Assembly: GCA_977006965.1 (NCBI GenBank)
Contig: OZ345358.1
Coordinates: 372,001-436,000, forward strand
Source: Phymatolithon calcareum
Taxonomy: Eukaryota; Rhodophyta; Florideophyceae; Hapalidiales
Reading direction: 5' to 3'
Length of the DNA: 64,000 nucleotides
Part shown: in pieces, positions 33,813 through 45,081 of the stretch
Layout: every line of letters begins with the position of its first letter
Position numbering within the stretch: the stretch's first letter is position 1
Notes under the pieces: generated by a model
Seen by the model: the letters and a program-made list of their open reading frames with translations, nothing else
Databases searched by the model: none
What the model was told of the DNA's origin: nothing
Program-made: the position numbers and the translations under genes

Positions 33813-35230
33813 GACGAGATAAATTCCTAGAAACTTCTCTATATATGTAGACCATGCCTTTTTTTTCTCTTTGGTTACTTTCTAGTTTAGAAAATTCTCG
33901 AGTGACCCGCGACGATCCTGAGAACAAACCTCCTGGAAAGTGAGTCTCAGTGGCCTTAGGACACTAATGAGACTCAGATATCCGGACCAGCAAAATGCGT
34001 GGCAGAGTTCCGAAGACCTCCGAATTCACGAGCACAGATAGAGTGCCAATTCGTACGTTTCGAACACCGGAGTCTCCTTAAGGAAATGTGTTTCTAATTA
34101 CAATATATTCCTTCCGAGCTAGGATTAACGCGAGAACGTTCCGTAGAAAATGAAGGACATAATAATTTAGATACATCACGCAGGACGGTGATAATGACGC
34201 TCCTTCGGTACGGCGAATTCATGCCATGTAAATGACAATATCGAGAAGAACGAAACCGAAAATTGAAGCGGGGTCCTAGAGCTTGGACCAACAACGGCGG
34301 CCGACACCACGTCACCTCCTGAAAGCTTCCGGGCAAGAGATCGTACATCTGACGTCTCATCTCCAGAAAACAGCATCTCTATGGCATGCGAATCAGTAAC
34401 GCGACCGATTGAAACACCTACTCCTTCGATAATAGCAACTATTCTGCCGTACGTATTGAAAGGAATACAAGAATATGACCGTATCAACAGAAGCTGAGTC
34501 ACGACTACATTGGAAAACGTTGCCTTCTGGCTCAGTGCGTGTAAAACGTCCTGTAGAAAGAACAGAAGGACCAGACAGGCGAAAGGATAGCCATCCTGCC
34601 ACTATACATATAAACTGCTTTACAAGATATGTGCGATCGTAAGGGTTCTCGGACTATCCACTCTTGAACCGCCAGGACTGCTACTGCACGATCCGTTTCT
34701 AACGGAAACTTTCTGTACGATTCACCTCTGAAGTTACTGGTGAAATTTCCGTATTCTAGGAGTAAGTTCGCTTGCTTAGTGAAGAAACCAATTTCTAGTG
34801 TTCAGGAATGTTGTTCATTTAGTAGTGGTTTTCGTGTATGTAGACTGGCTTTAACACCCAGCCTGCTCCTTTTGAGTTCTGGCACTACAAACATGTGCCC
34901 CAGCACATTCCAAAGATGTTATAGCAACGCGATATCATAAAGTCTTCAAAATCCCGTCAGTCATAATTCTGTTTTCGTCCTGAACGCTGACATCCACCCG
35001 AGCTAAGTCATTGAGGAGCAAAAACCAAATGTTGAAGAGTTTTACGAGAAAACTTGTTGATATTTTCAAGTTTTCCGCCTCTTTCGTCAACGAAAGATAT
35101 AGTTCATGTATCGCTTCAGTACTGGATGATTCTATCTCCGTATCTTATACCTGTTATTCGAATGTATCAGTAGGGCTATGGCTATAATTTTTCATGGAAA
35201 AAATATTATAAAAAGCATTTATCGTTATCA
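33813..35230. other. No confirmed gene; weak minus-strand coding hint
   Basis: The minus-strand frame 34502-34176 (108 codons, motifs GRIVAIIEGVGVSIGRVTDSH and SDVRSLARKLSGGD) looks protein-like and is continued in other frames on both sides. No family is recognised. The remainder is AT-rich and empty. Confidence 0.25.
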
Positions 35231-35499
35231 ACAATTTTATTGTTTTTTCTTTTGACGAAAAATTAAAACTAATGCACTCACAACTGCCATAGAAATGAGA
35301 TCGCATCTTCGCACTGCTAGGTCTGCCACCTGCGACATGGCGGAACTTGAGCATCTCCCGCGGTTTTCGCAGCGGCGCACCAGCAGGAGTGTCTCCAGAG
35401 ACAGTCTTGTCCTGCGGTTGCCCCTTTTTAGGGACGCAAATGACACAGACGCACGGCGATTGCGATGCGGGAAAACGAAACTCAATACTTTGTTCTTCG

Positions 35500-36767
35500 T
35501 GATGCGTTCGTAATTGCGAGAGTCTTTGCAAGTGGAAACGCGGCATCCAATTCTCTCACAGTTTAGACATACCATGTCCTTCAAGAAGCAAAACTTTAGA
35601 TCACTTGGCTTGGGTTTGCTGGAGCTACTGCCGGTCCTGATTGAGCGACCACACTGTACCTGTCCGGCATAATTAACCTTCGCAGCGCTCGTCCATCGAG
35701 ATTGATGGAACATAGTCTGCTTTCCGTCGAACGCATGTGAAGCGTCAGCATGCAACGCCCACTTCTGCTGTGAGTTGAATAGCATGCCACGGTAGTCGAG
35801 ATAGGTGGTACCCGAGCACAGGCGCGATGTGTCTGCTTCTGCAGCCCAATCGCGACCACTCACACCATTCTGCAAGAACTTCAGCACGGGGCGTGAACTG
35901 CGGTCGTCAGGGTGTACCATCGGCGAAATCGGCTCGATATCACCGCAAAGACGCCGTAGAGCAACATCCTCGGTATGGCCTTCGCTCTCAAAATTCGACA
36001 TGTGGAGAATGCGCAAGCGGTCGGACATCTTCACCACCTTTGTTGGAGAAGAGAAGGTGGAGTTGAACACATTACAGACGCGCCCCCAGTTGTTTTTCGT
36101 TCCCATCGATCTCACGGTAATAGAACTGCTGAGCCTCTCCGTCGAAGATGTGAAGGAGATATTCCACCTTCTCACCAGGCTTCACCCTGTATTCGGCACA
36201 AACCTTCTGATATTGGGCCAATGAGGGGCACCAATTTTCTTCAAACGCACCTCTGAGCTTCTTTCCCTTACCAAAAGCAGAGGAAAACACTTTAGTAAGA
36301 TTGCTTTCGAATTGTAGCTCGCCCTGGCGATTATGGTTCGGACTATCAGCTGCGAAGGAGTTGGCCCTGTTGACGGATGCTGTTGGCGACGGAAGGTAGT
36401 CACCACGTCGTACGGCATCAAAAATGTCAAGCGCCCTGTCACAGTCTTCACGGTCGTCGCCGTAAATCGCAAAGATGACCCTTCTGCCAATACTGGCTCC
36501 GGTGTACTCGCTTCTCGGGAGAGCGACGCAAAATCCTTCGAGGAAAACTTGAATTCTCTTAAACATCTCATAGTTCGAGACGAACTACGGATCAACGAAG
36601 TGCTTGCACGGAATATCCTCACGAATCTGTGCCGTCAGGGCATCCCGACGTAGCATAGGTTCCTCCGACAGGTACCCGGAGAACAGATTTGCAATTGCAG
36701 CCTGCTCATCATTTGCAAGCGCATTGGTGTCAAAAACGTTTTCGATCGTAGGATTGAATGTCACCAT
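35500..36767 (-). pseudogene. Retrotransposon gag, frameshifted, no pol
   Basis: Starts MVTFNPTIENVFDTNALAND at 36767 and continues through two frame changes (near 36590 and 36070). The middle part reads SLAQYQKVCAEYRV and VEYLLHIFDGEAQQFYY. A nucleic-acid-binding knuckle follows, CLNCERIGCRVSTC, at about 35569-35530. It has the spacing C-x2-C-x4-C-x4-C, with Cys where the usual His sits. Order and content fit the gag protein of an LTR retrotransposon. No protease, integrase or reverse transcriptase follows, and no long terminal repeats were found, so this is a truncated, dead copy. Confidence 0.6.
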
Positions 36768-37809
36768 CTTGAAGTTCCTTCTTCTCAGTAGACTCGACGT
36801 CTAACCTTGATTCCGGAATGTCGATTGAGACGGTCTTGAGCCCCAAACTGTAAATGCGCTGACTCCGATGCACGAGGACCGAAGGTGTTCCGGTAGAACT
36901 TTAGCTGTGAGATGAATAGCTACAGCTCCGCACAGGAAGAGCTGAGAAACAGTTATACTGAGCAGCAACAATTTACTTGCGATATCTTCTGTGTCTTCGA
37001 AAACTAAAGACACGTTGGTACAGCATGCTTCCTTTTACACCAGTCGGGTGCGAGTCGTAAACTTTGGCTTGAAAGGTGCCACGGAAAAGCTCGCGCAAGA
37101 CCAGGAGCTTCGAATTAATGGCGTGTGTGAAGTGCGCGAAACTGCGCCAAGCAAATCAGCCGCACTTATTTCTGGCCCCAAGAACGATTCGCAGAACATA
37201 AAAACAAGAGTATAATCAGCAATAAAAATATTGAATATAGCTCGCGTGCGCAATTGCGATGATAAGCCATCCCGGTACAATTGCCTCGTAAAGTGAACGA
37301 AATTCCGTGACCGTTCCAAATCCAAACCTGCATGACAGGACGCTAGTGCCGGCACGCACGATTTAATGCCCGAATTCAGGGCTAAAGACGCATCAGCGCC
37401 AAACACGCGCACATGACGCGCGCACGACCATTCAGCTCCTTGAACTCAATGCGTAAATCGAACTGAGAAGAAAAACCGCGACTTCTCGTTGTCCGCAGAA
37501 CTTGGTCGGTCGTGAAATTCATCGCCTTGCGTCTGCGCTGGAATTCAAATACAGGTCAAGCGATTCAAACAACTTGACAGATGTACAACAATACTGTAAT
37601 ACGTATTACAGCACCCTCAATGAGTCCACATTCATTGACATTCTCAAATTCTTTAAAAAATCTATGTTATTTTTTTGCTCCTCCGAGGAATAATGTAATG
37701 ATTTTTAACTTAAAAATCATCCTCACATCAAAATAAACAATCAAATTTAAGATTCAAACTTATTTTTCCTGCATCAGATTTTATAACTTGACGGTTGACC
37801 GGGTTGGGA
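36768..37809. other. No supportable gene
   Basis: Would be the 5' flank of the gag remnant. The minus-strand frame 37412-37035 is open but unrecognised. No LTR-like direct repeat of the downstream side was seen. AT-rich from 37680 to 37790. Confidence 0.35.
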
Positions 37810-38026
37810 AGAAGAAGAAGAAACGTAGAATTTTATTTAAAAGTTACCAACGCCTCTGCTGGCGCTTGGAGCAACTTTCCTATGGCCAAGAGGTTTTGGC
37901 TAGATTCTGTCTATGGAGGCGTTTTCTTTTCTTGTTGGTGTAACACGATTCAGTGGACTACAAAAAATCACCTCTGGTCTCCTTCGGGACCTCGAGGGGG
38001 AAAATTACTCCCCTCACATGTGACTA
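37810..38026 (-). mobile_element. LINE family B, 3' UTR beside (GAA)n
   Basis: Begins at GAAGAAGAAGAAGAAACGTAG, then the inverted 3' end TTTTATTTAAAAGTTACCAACG. It continues through the UTR (GCCAAGAGGTTTTGGCTAGA, CTTCGGGACCTCGAGGGGGA) to about 38026. Matches 53425-53610 and 55600-55800. It lies only about 42 bp upstream of the ATG chosen for the prenyltransferase gene. Confidence 0.8.
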
Positions 38027-38067
38027 GCCTGGTTGTAGATTTTGCGCGCCGACTTGTGCCCGGGAAG

Positions 38068-38991
38068 ATGAAAACCAATGCTGTGCTGATTGAACGTCTC
38101 ATGGGCGGGATGGGTATAGTCAGGAGGTTTGTTTGGCGCGAGCTTGGCATATGGTGGACGGTCGTGTGTCAGGACCTGCCCGCGTCGGTGATCCCAGCAT
38201 CTCTTTTCGCTATGGCAGCGCATGCGCATTCAGGTGGAGATTTCCGTGGAGCTCTCTTCATCCTCACGAATGCTCTGATCTACTTCGTTCTCTACATCAC
38301 GACGTTCTGCCTAGCGAATCAAATTTCCGGTCTTGAAGAGGATCGCATCGACAAACCGAATCGGCCCATTCCGGCGGGCCGCTTGTCTATGCGCCAGGCC
38401 TGGCGTCACTGGTCGTTTGCCAATGTCGCATTCTGGGTAGTGGCCTGGTGTATGGGTGGCCACGAAATTCTGTTATACTCCGTGCTCTGGCAAGGGCTAA
38501 CAATCGCCTACAACTTCTGTGGCCTAGATCGCCACTGGGTTGGGAAAAACTTGGTCTTCATAGGAGGTGGTGCCATCGTGCAGCTCGCGCCCGCTTGGCG
38601 TCTAGTTGAGCCGATTCCGGTCGAAGCCTGGAGCTATTTGGTAACAGTCGCATTTGCGTTTGGCGCTACGCTCAATCTTCAAGACCTCCGAGACGTCAGA
38701 GGAGACACTCTCACCGGCCGTAAGACGCTTCCTGTGGTCATGGGCATGGAGAGGGCGCGCTGGCTGATCGCGTGCAGCATCGCGGCGCTTCCTGTGGTGA
38801 CGAAAGTCTTCTTGGCCAAGGGGTCTATGCCAGCAGTGTTGGGCGTTCAGCTCTGTCTTGGCGGCATAAATGCCGTCGTAATCACCCGTCTTTTCCTCTG
38901 TCGGAGTCAACAAGCTGATCATTTGACGTACCAAATCCACGGCATGTGGTTCTGCTTTGTGCTCGGATCTGCTGATTTGCTGATGGATTGA
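38068..38991 (+). CDS. UbiA-type membrane prenyltransferase
   Basis: Predicted to transfer an isoprenoid chain (or rearrange an isoprenoid diphosphate) within a membrane, with Mg2+. 307 residues from the ATG at 38068; about 8 hydrophobic segments. First Asp-rich motif: NQISGLEEDRIDKPNRPIP (about residues 84-102), with the two Asp at 92 and 95. Second: DLRDVRGDTLTGRKTLP (about 206-222). Both match the diphosphate-binding motifs of the family. Length is normal. It resembles a group seen in fungal and bacterial specialised metabolism more than ubiquinone or chlorophyll enzymes; the acceptor is unknown. The frame is open upstream to 37795, but that part is retrotransposon UTR, so I reject the longer start. 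No introns. Confidence 0.85.
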   Translation: MKTNAVLIERLMGGMGIVRRFVWRELGIWWTVVCQDLPASVIPASLFAMAAHAHSGGDFRGALFILTNALIYFVLYITTFCLANQISGLEEDRIDKPNRPIPAGRLSMRQAWRHWSFANVAFWVVAWCMGGHEILLYSVLWQGLTIAYNFCGLDRHWVGKNLVFIGGGAIVQLAPAWRLVEPIPVEAWSYLVTVAFAFGATLNLQDLRDVRGDTLTGRKTLPVVMGMERARWLIACSIAALPVVTKVFLAKGSMPAVLGVQLCLGGINAVVITRLFLCRSQQADHLTYQIHGMWFCFVLGSADLLMD

Positions 38992-39887
38992 CCAGTTTTC
39001 GTATCGCAAAGTATTTGGGGTTTTAGTCGATAATAAGGTCAAAGGGTTTCGTATATCTGGCGCATTCTTGTCAAGTTTGGTGTGCTGCGCATTGTTAATC
39101 AGCTTGTAGTACCATCAACTACATAAAAGCGTAAGCGCTTCCAATCGTCCATGCTTTTGCCAAATGTAAATATTCGAACAAAACGTTGCTCTCTATTTCG
39201 ATCCGTGTTACTATAAAGATAATATATAGTTGGAAGCGTATGAACGGCGAATGTATTGCTTTGTGCTAAAACAAACGGCCTTATGCTCGTGGCTCAACGT
39301 GGATCCTGAGTAACCTAGGTCAATGAACTTCACTACGACACTATCTCCTACGGAGCGGATGGTCGTTTGATCAACAACAGTAGTATGTTATAGAAACGTA
39401 TCGTTTCCTCACTGCTTTCCGTTTTGAAGTCAAACTGAGCTTCTTCGCCCGTATGTGAACCTCTTAGTACATCGAAGAACATCTAGAGGTGAAAAACATT
39501 ATCAGAGGAATGACATCAGTACACTGGTATGCATTATTAGAAATGATTGAGCGACCGAGTTAAGCCGAAAGCGTAATTATGACATGTGATCATCGGCTGC
39601 AGCCGAACAATTACTGTATATGCGGAGCAGAGAGCTCTTGAAATGAGAAGAGCCGTACTAATATGAGCCATAGACCTGTATCCAGAAAGTATCAAGAAAT
39701 GGCTGAACTCTTTCGAGTGAGCTCTTTCTAATGAGATTGCGGCTGTCCTTCTGCCTGGCGAAGGACTCTAAGCTAATCAGAACGAAAAAGCAGCCCTTGC
39801 TCTGAATAGTTCCGGCCAGTCCTGGAAATAGCGGCGCATATCCTCCCAGAGTTGATGGAAACAGTGAAATTAGTCGTAGTTCTTACG
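38992..39887. other. No gene seen
   Basis: AT-rich, no frame longer than about 50 codons with any motif. Confidence 0.5.
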
Positions 39888-40230
39888 CTCTCAAGCAAAG
39901 CATTGGAATTATTTATTTATTTTTATTCTTTTCTCGAAAAGTGTCGAGAATAAATAATTTATTGTTGAACGCAGAAGCAATAAATTATTGTATTCAAGTT
40001 CAGCGAGGTATAAATAACTGGTTATTCCCCGAATTATTGGATCCTTCTTGCTACTTTCTGTCGCGATAGAATAACCGGATCGAAAAAATGAGGAGTCCGA
40101 TACAATAATTGTCGCAACCACGACGATCTCAATAAATACAATAAATATGCGAGACTCAGGAATAAATTATTGGAACAATAATTTAAATAATTACAATAGC
40201 AATTATTTTTTCCAATGCTTTGCTCTCAAG
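39888..40230. mobile_element. AT-rich MITE with 8-bp target duplication
   Basis: A 327-bp element at 39896-40222. The ends are CAAAGCATTGGAA and its inverse TTCCAATGCTTTG. It is flanked by CTCTCAAG at 39888-39895 and 40223-40230. The interior is very AT-rich, with internal inverted pieces (GGTTATTCCCC near 40020; inverse-type GAATAACCGG near 40070). An 8-bp duplication suggests the hAT group. No coding capacity. Confidence 0.9.
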
Positions 40231-40780
40231 ACGGTGAATATCTGACGAGTTAAGGAGAACGGTAACGTCAGCGGGAACATCAAATGTAGGAAAGACGCAA
40301 GGGTACCAGGCCGTAGTGGGTACAGTAAGACCCGCGGACGTTGCCCCAGGGGCTATTGCATGCACGATGGCCAGGTACAAGTTAAGTTTTACCAATTTGT
40401 TAACCCGGATTCGGGTACACATTCGACTTTTCTCGTAGACGCGGGCAAAGAAGAGCTTCTTTGAGTTTCACTGGAATACAACGAACCGAAGCACTGACAA
40501 AATACTTCACTCGCCGAATGTTTTCATTTTCTGTCCACGTCGAATTTTTAGGTCCTTACCGACCAGCCAGAATTAATCCTCTCGTACTGCAAATATTTTA
40601 TTCGGCATTTCTCGTCCTTCTTCGCGAACATGCGTCTGAGGTGAGAAGGTTTCGGCTGAATTTGTGCACCGCGTGCGAAGCTAAATGCAAACTGGCGTTT
40701 TCGAGTCAAAATATGCCTATTCATTTACAGTACATGATGATGTAAAGGGCCCGCACGTTCGGCTACTGGTCTCATTTTAC
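40231..40780. other. No supportable gene
   Basis: The plus frame 40461-40745 and minus frame 40422-40183 have no recognisable motif; the latter overlaps the MITE. Confidence 0.4.
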
Positions 40781-40784
40781 TTTC

Positions 40785-40915
40785 TTTTTTTTGCAACTGT
40801 TTAGTTCTTTATTTGAAAGCCCTCATGAACACTCCTAAGACTGTACGGGAGTAGCTGTTCAAAACTTGTTCATTCTAGTATATCGCCTGGTCCCTAGTAC
40901 AGGGACTCGGCGTTC
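40785..40915 (-). mobile_element. Retroelement family E 3' end, uninterrupted
   Basis: On the minus strand this ends AATAAAGAACTAAACAGTTG followed by A-rich sequence (plus-strand T-run at 40785-40794). Its inner part, CTTGTTCATTCTAGTATATC at 40867-40886, is the intact version of the site that is split by the transposon at 48362-50281. The boundary to the RT fragment on the right is not certain. Confidence 0.7.
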
Positions 40916-42085
40916 TCCATATTGTCAATTATGGTTACACAGTAGAGTAGTATGGACTCTAATGCCTTTTTCGTTCTTAACATTTCTCCGGACTCCAGTT
41001 CATACTTTGTTAGGTTCACGCGTATGGTCTCCAGGTGGCGTTCTGCTGCCGTTCCGAATGTATTCGATATTAGCGTTGTGCTCAGTTGAGGGAACCTCCC
41101 GCTTACCTATTTTTATGGCCAGCTGTCGATGTCTCACCTTAGCAAACCTGAGGATGGCCGGGATATCATCCTGTATGTCGTACGGTATTTTCCTCTTTCT
41201 TCTTGCTTCGAACCTCGCGCCTTCTTTTATGAACAGTATTCCTTGGAGTTGACCTGGAGGTTTGCCTTCCTGCATACGTTTGAAGGGGGGGCGCGAACTG
41301 TTCTTGTTGCAGCATCGCGGAAATATCACGAATTGCCTACTGTACTTCTTACAAGTTTTGCTCTTACCTTGGCTTGGATAGGATACCCGACTTCCTTGCC
41401 TTCCTCGTAGCAGCATCCTTAACGCTCATATTTCTTTCCTGTGTTCTGGCGGTTGGATCCTGCACAGAAGCAGGAGCCGCCGCTCAATTCTTCCACTTGC
41501 CGTACCACCTAATACTTGGAAGAAGAAGGCTCTTTCTACTTCTTTGATATCTTGTTGCACTTCTGAGGTCCACGGTGTGAGATGGATAGCGTATTCCCAC
41601 CTTGGTTGGATCAAAGACTTGTAGATACGTATGGCTTTCAGGATGTTTATCCCCGAATACCCAAGTGGCTTCAGTTGGTGTACCTCTGTTTTGGCGTTTT
41701 TTATCCGCCTGATTGTGCTTGTGACCGTAATTCCGGTTGGTCCTAGAGATATTCCAACTTATGAAACTTCAGGTATCTGCGAAAGGGTCTAGTGCGCTAG
41801 CTGGAATGTGTGGTTCTTTGTCTCGGTCGACTCCAGCACCTCGCTCTTACCTCTTTCGGTGTTCTACGTCATTCCTCTCTCTTCTGCCCATTTCGTAGAA
41901 ATATCGAGCAGGTGCTGCAGCGCGTGCGGGGTTTTCGCCAGCAGTATTACGTCGTCTGCAAATAGAACTGCAGACACGTCTTCTACCTTGCTCGGAACAG
42001 CGGTTATGCGCTTCGCGAACTCGTCCATAAATATGTTATACAGATTTGGGCTGCGCGGTAACTCTTGGGGGACGCCTCTGTCAAC
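40916..42085 (-). pseudogene. LINE reverse-transcriptase fragment
   Basis: The minus strand encodes, in broken frames, the RT core RGVPQELPRSPNLYNIFMDEF and AVLFADDVILLAKTPHALQ (42070-41870). The FADD motif holds the catalytic Asp pair. Next is the thumb-like region QPRWEYAIHLTPW (about 41600), then RRKRKIPYDIQDDIPAILRF (about 41200). It is relative of families A and C. The 5' part is missing, and several frame changes are needed. At its right edge it meets the (AAAG)n tail of family F. Confidence 0.8.
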
Positions 42086-42300
42086 TTTCTTTCTTTCTTT
42101 ACTGCGGGATTTCTCGAAGCTGATGGAACAGCTCCGCATCCTTGCGGCTCAAGTAGACCTTAACAGATACGAGTGGTACTTGATGTCACAACAGCTGTCC
42201 AAGCTGCACAAGGTGCAGACCATGGTCCAGCTTAACATCCATATCGCTACGCAGCCAATCTTCATTCGCCGTTCTTCAAAGGGATGCCCGGGTTGGAAAC
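42086..42300 (-). mobile_element. Retroposon family F, tail (AAAG)n
   Basis: The minus strand contains an EDWLRSDMDVKL-type run and shares 42128-42280 with 17790-17940. It ends in CAGTAAAGAAAGAAAGAAAG at about 42086-42105. The differing tails (AAAG here, AAAC at 17.7 kb) on the same body suggest that the microsatellite tail is made during insertion. Confidence 0.5.
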
Positions 42301-42304
42301 CATT

Positions 42305-42666
42305 AAGTGTACCTTCAAAGATATCGACTAACAGAAGAGGAGACTAGTGAGACTGAAAAGGCACTTGGCAAAGTACTATTCCTCACAATCGTCTATTATG
42401 ACGACGAAATGGAATAGACCAAGGCAAAATAGAACGGCGACGCTGAGATTCCTACGAACAGGACAAGTGGACTCTAAGCTTTTCCCTCCACCTTCTCTGG
42501 AGGAGGGTTTTTGGAGCTAGGGCTACGACGATAGCAACGAGCCCGGGTTTTGCGGGCTTTAACAGAGTAGCGGAGCTACCAAGGTAGTAGCATCTGAAAC
42601 GCATCTCCCTTAAAGTCTTATGAGTATTTCTGAGGGCGTTTAATAAATTCAAAATTCAAAAAAAAA
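42305..42666 (+). mobile_element. LINE family A, end of ORF and 3' UTR
   Basis: The last 35 or so codons (LTEEETSETEKALGKVLFL...DDEME, stop at 42416) are followed by the full family-A 3' UTR, ending AATAAATTCAAAATTC and an A-run at 42657-42666. UTR hairpin variant: CCCTCCACCTTCTCTGGAGGAGGG. Confidence 0.88.
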
Positions 42667-43440
42667 GTTTTTGAAGCGTCGCTTCTTCTTTCAGTGCACG
42701 TCTTCTTCATTCTGGATACTCTCGGTGATGATTTTTCTGGAGAGCAAATGTTCATCTAGTGCCTTCTCGGTTTCCGTTCTGCCTTCTTCCTGAGGAAGCA
42801 CAACCACGCTCCTGGATCCTGTTTCGCAAGACACTCTTCTCACACGTGCGGACCTTCATATGAGTTTGGTGAGTCTCGGACACGTTAATCTGATAGCTTT
42901 CAATTCACCATTTCACTCCGCCATACCGATTGAATTCAAGCTCAATTTGAGCTTCCTACCGTGGATCAAGACGTTCACCTCGCTCGTCGGCTCATACTCT
43001 TTCTACGTATGTTCTCCCTTCATATGTTTCATTTGTCATCGCTACACTCATCATTGTTCAAGGTGTCACCCAAGAGGAACAGTAATTCCTTTGCATCCGT
43101 TTTTGGGCGCAACTCATGGTAAGGCACAATATTGTTACCCATATGGGTACAATACAAGAAATTGTTTCTCTTCCTGTAATCAGTCGTCCCGTTTAATCTC
43201 TTGTCAAGGCTTTGTGTGCATTCTCTACGTGATAGTCGCGCGCATTTGCGCAGACACATCATCATCCGTTTCATATACCATATGAATCGAGATGCACCGC
43301 TAGCTCGTCTACTTGATTCAATGAATCCAGAAGTAGTATAAGTAGCAGCACCATCAATAAACTTGACAAGCAAGGACTTGTCAACAATCATCGATCTACA
43401 ACTTGTCACACTCAATCACCACCTCTACATCCAGCAACAC
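42667..43440. other. No confirmed gene
   Basis: The minus frame 43415-43029 (motifs FIDGAATYTTSGFIE, NNIVPYHELRPKTDAK) is somewhat protein-like but unrecognised; the opposite frame 42860-43285 is probably its shadow. Confidence 0.25.
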
Positions 43441-43452
43441 GCAGCCGCCGTT

Positions 43453-43970
43453 CTAATCACTGTTCAATGGGGCTAAACAGTTCCGGACTCTCACTTCCTT
43501 GAGTTCAAAGAGTGACAAGGTGCGATCCAAGGTCTCCATGTGCTGTCTGACTTTGTTTCCGAATCTATCCGGCAGCAGTGTTGTAGACACTTGCGGAAAT
43601 CTTCCAAAGGCATACTGAGCCGCCAATTGCCTGTGTTGCAGAACTGCTTTGCAGAAATGCCGTATCGCGGATTCCAGATTGAGAGCTGTAGGCTCATGAC
43701 CCAAATTAACATATTGGAGCACGCTGTAGAAGCTGATGCCTATCAGCTGCGCTGTACTCCCTCACCAAGTGAATATTCTTTTGATCGATACCAACTCCGA
43801 CGGTATTCAGAATGGCCTTTTTTGAGGCGCGATAAATCGCCGCGAAACGAGAGCGTAATTTGGGCACCTACACCTGCCTCTGCTTCGGAGATCTCCCGAA
43901 ATGGCTTTGCTCGGTGCTGAGCGTACCAAATGTTCAGCTCGAAGCAGTCTCCACGAACAGCCTTGCCCAT
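43453..43970 (-). pseudogene. LINE family C-like ORF fragment
   Basis: Minus frame 43722-43453 reads HRQLAAQYAFGRFPQVSTTL and GNKVRQHMETLDRTL, matching the C-terminal region of the family-C copy at about 55030-55160 (KHRQLALQYACGRFSQVSTT). A second frame, 43970-43743, is probably upstream coding of the same copy. Truncated at both ends. Confidence 0.75.
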
Positions 43971-44005
43971 ATTTTCGGAAGTCTGTGGAGCTTTAAAAAC
44001 AAACT
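43960..44005 (+). mobile_element. LINE family C, 3'-end scrap
   Basis: CAGCCTTGCCCATATTTTCG, then GTCTGTGGAGCTTTAAAAAC, the last 45 bp of the family-C 3' UTR. Confidence 0.6.
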
Positions 44006-44269
44006 TAGATTCACAGAGACTAAAATAAAGTCGCCATGAACATAGTATGATTCACGATTCATGAGAAACGAGATGGGCCCCAGAAAAAGCGTCAGGAGAA
44101 TATCGGTGACCTGAGAAGGAGCATGGAAAGGATCGCATTCAACAGAGCTGCTATTTGCGCTGGCAGAACCGGAAGTCTCCGAGCTTGAAAGTATTAGAAA
44201 CAGATTCTGTGTAACCGAAGTTAAGAAAAACCGTTGACTCGGCTCACGCTATCGCAGCTCATTTGCGCC

Positions 44270-44560
44270 ATCGAGGAGACAGGCCAATGTGGAAAAGAGG
44301 CTAACGAAGAAGAGGTTATAAACGGACTCTCGAAGGAAAGACTCTAAAAATAAACAGAGCTTGGACTAAGCGAGCACATGACGAGCTCCTGGCCATGTTC
44401 GAGGCTATCGACAACCCACATTCCTGCACAGCAGAGTAAATTCTTCCTGCAAATCTAAACCCCCCCGTGAGACACATTAACCTAGACTAATTTTTCTCCT
44501 AGAGGCCCTGCAGGGGAAAAGAGGTGGGGTTTTGTAGACCGCTGAACCGTGGAAAATCCA
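44270..44560 (+). pseudogene. LINE family B, C-terminus and start of 3' UTR
   Basis: A frame ending AHDELLAMFEAIDNPHSCTAE and a stop at 44440 matches the C-terminus of the minus-strand family-B copy (DELLAMFQAIDNPHPHKAE, near 55840). The UTR begins TCCTGCAAATCTAAACCCCC, diverges, and is lost after about 44560. Confidence 0.7.
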
Positions 44561-45081
44561 TCTTAAGAACTCGTACTCGCAGAGTATCAAGCCATTCAAG
44601 GCACTCGTAAAGTTTCCCGTAGCTTTACCTTCTTACTCCTTGCCCTACATTCATTTGCAGCTCGGAAATGGACTGGCGTTTAGTGTAATTTGCTGGATAG
44701 CTTTAAGACGCTTGGTTCATCAAATGCTACTTCACTGCATCCGACCAACCCCAGAGTCAATCTTTGTCGACGTCCCGGACCTCGACGTGCAAGCACCAGT
44801 CAAACTCACAACAAAGATTAGAATTGAAAAGCTTTAGAATACAAGTCGCTATGCTGCTTCTGCCGTGCTGTGCTAATCCCCGGGCTCGTTTCTCTCGGAT
44901 GTCATCCCTGTCTGCGAATCTTTAATGTGCGAGGTATTCTCCTGTTTTCTTAGGGCCTCCAAAATTCCTTTGGAGCGAATCAACGCTTCCGCATTCCTCC
45001 AAGTCCCATGTCTTTGCCATCTGTAACTGTATCTTTATTTTTTCCTGGTATGTCTGTGATATGATATGTGGGGAATTGGGA
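44561..45081. other. No gene seen
   Basis: 3' flank of the glycosyltransferase below; the plus frame 44640-44837 is unrecognised. Confidence 0.4.

Noticed and set aside
28444-33927. 1,827-codon minus-strand open frame (repeated FSFIFIHFHS peptide)
   Set aside because: It is a by-product of the 10-bp satellite: the unit has no stop on that strand in any phase, and indels only rotate the phase. No start context or non-repeat domain supports a protein.
37795-38067. Longer N-terminus for the prenyltransferase
   Set aside because: This part is inverted LINE UTR shared with 53.4 and 55.6 kb and is not part of the enzyme family.
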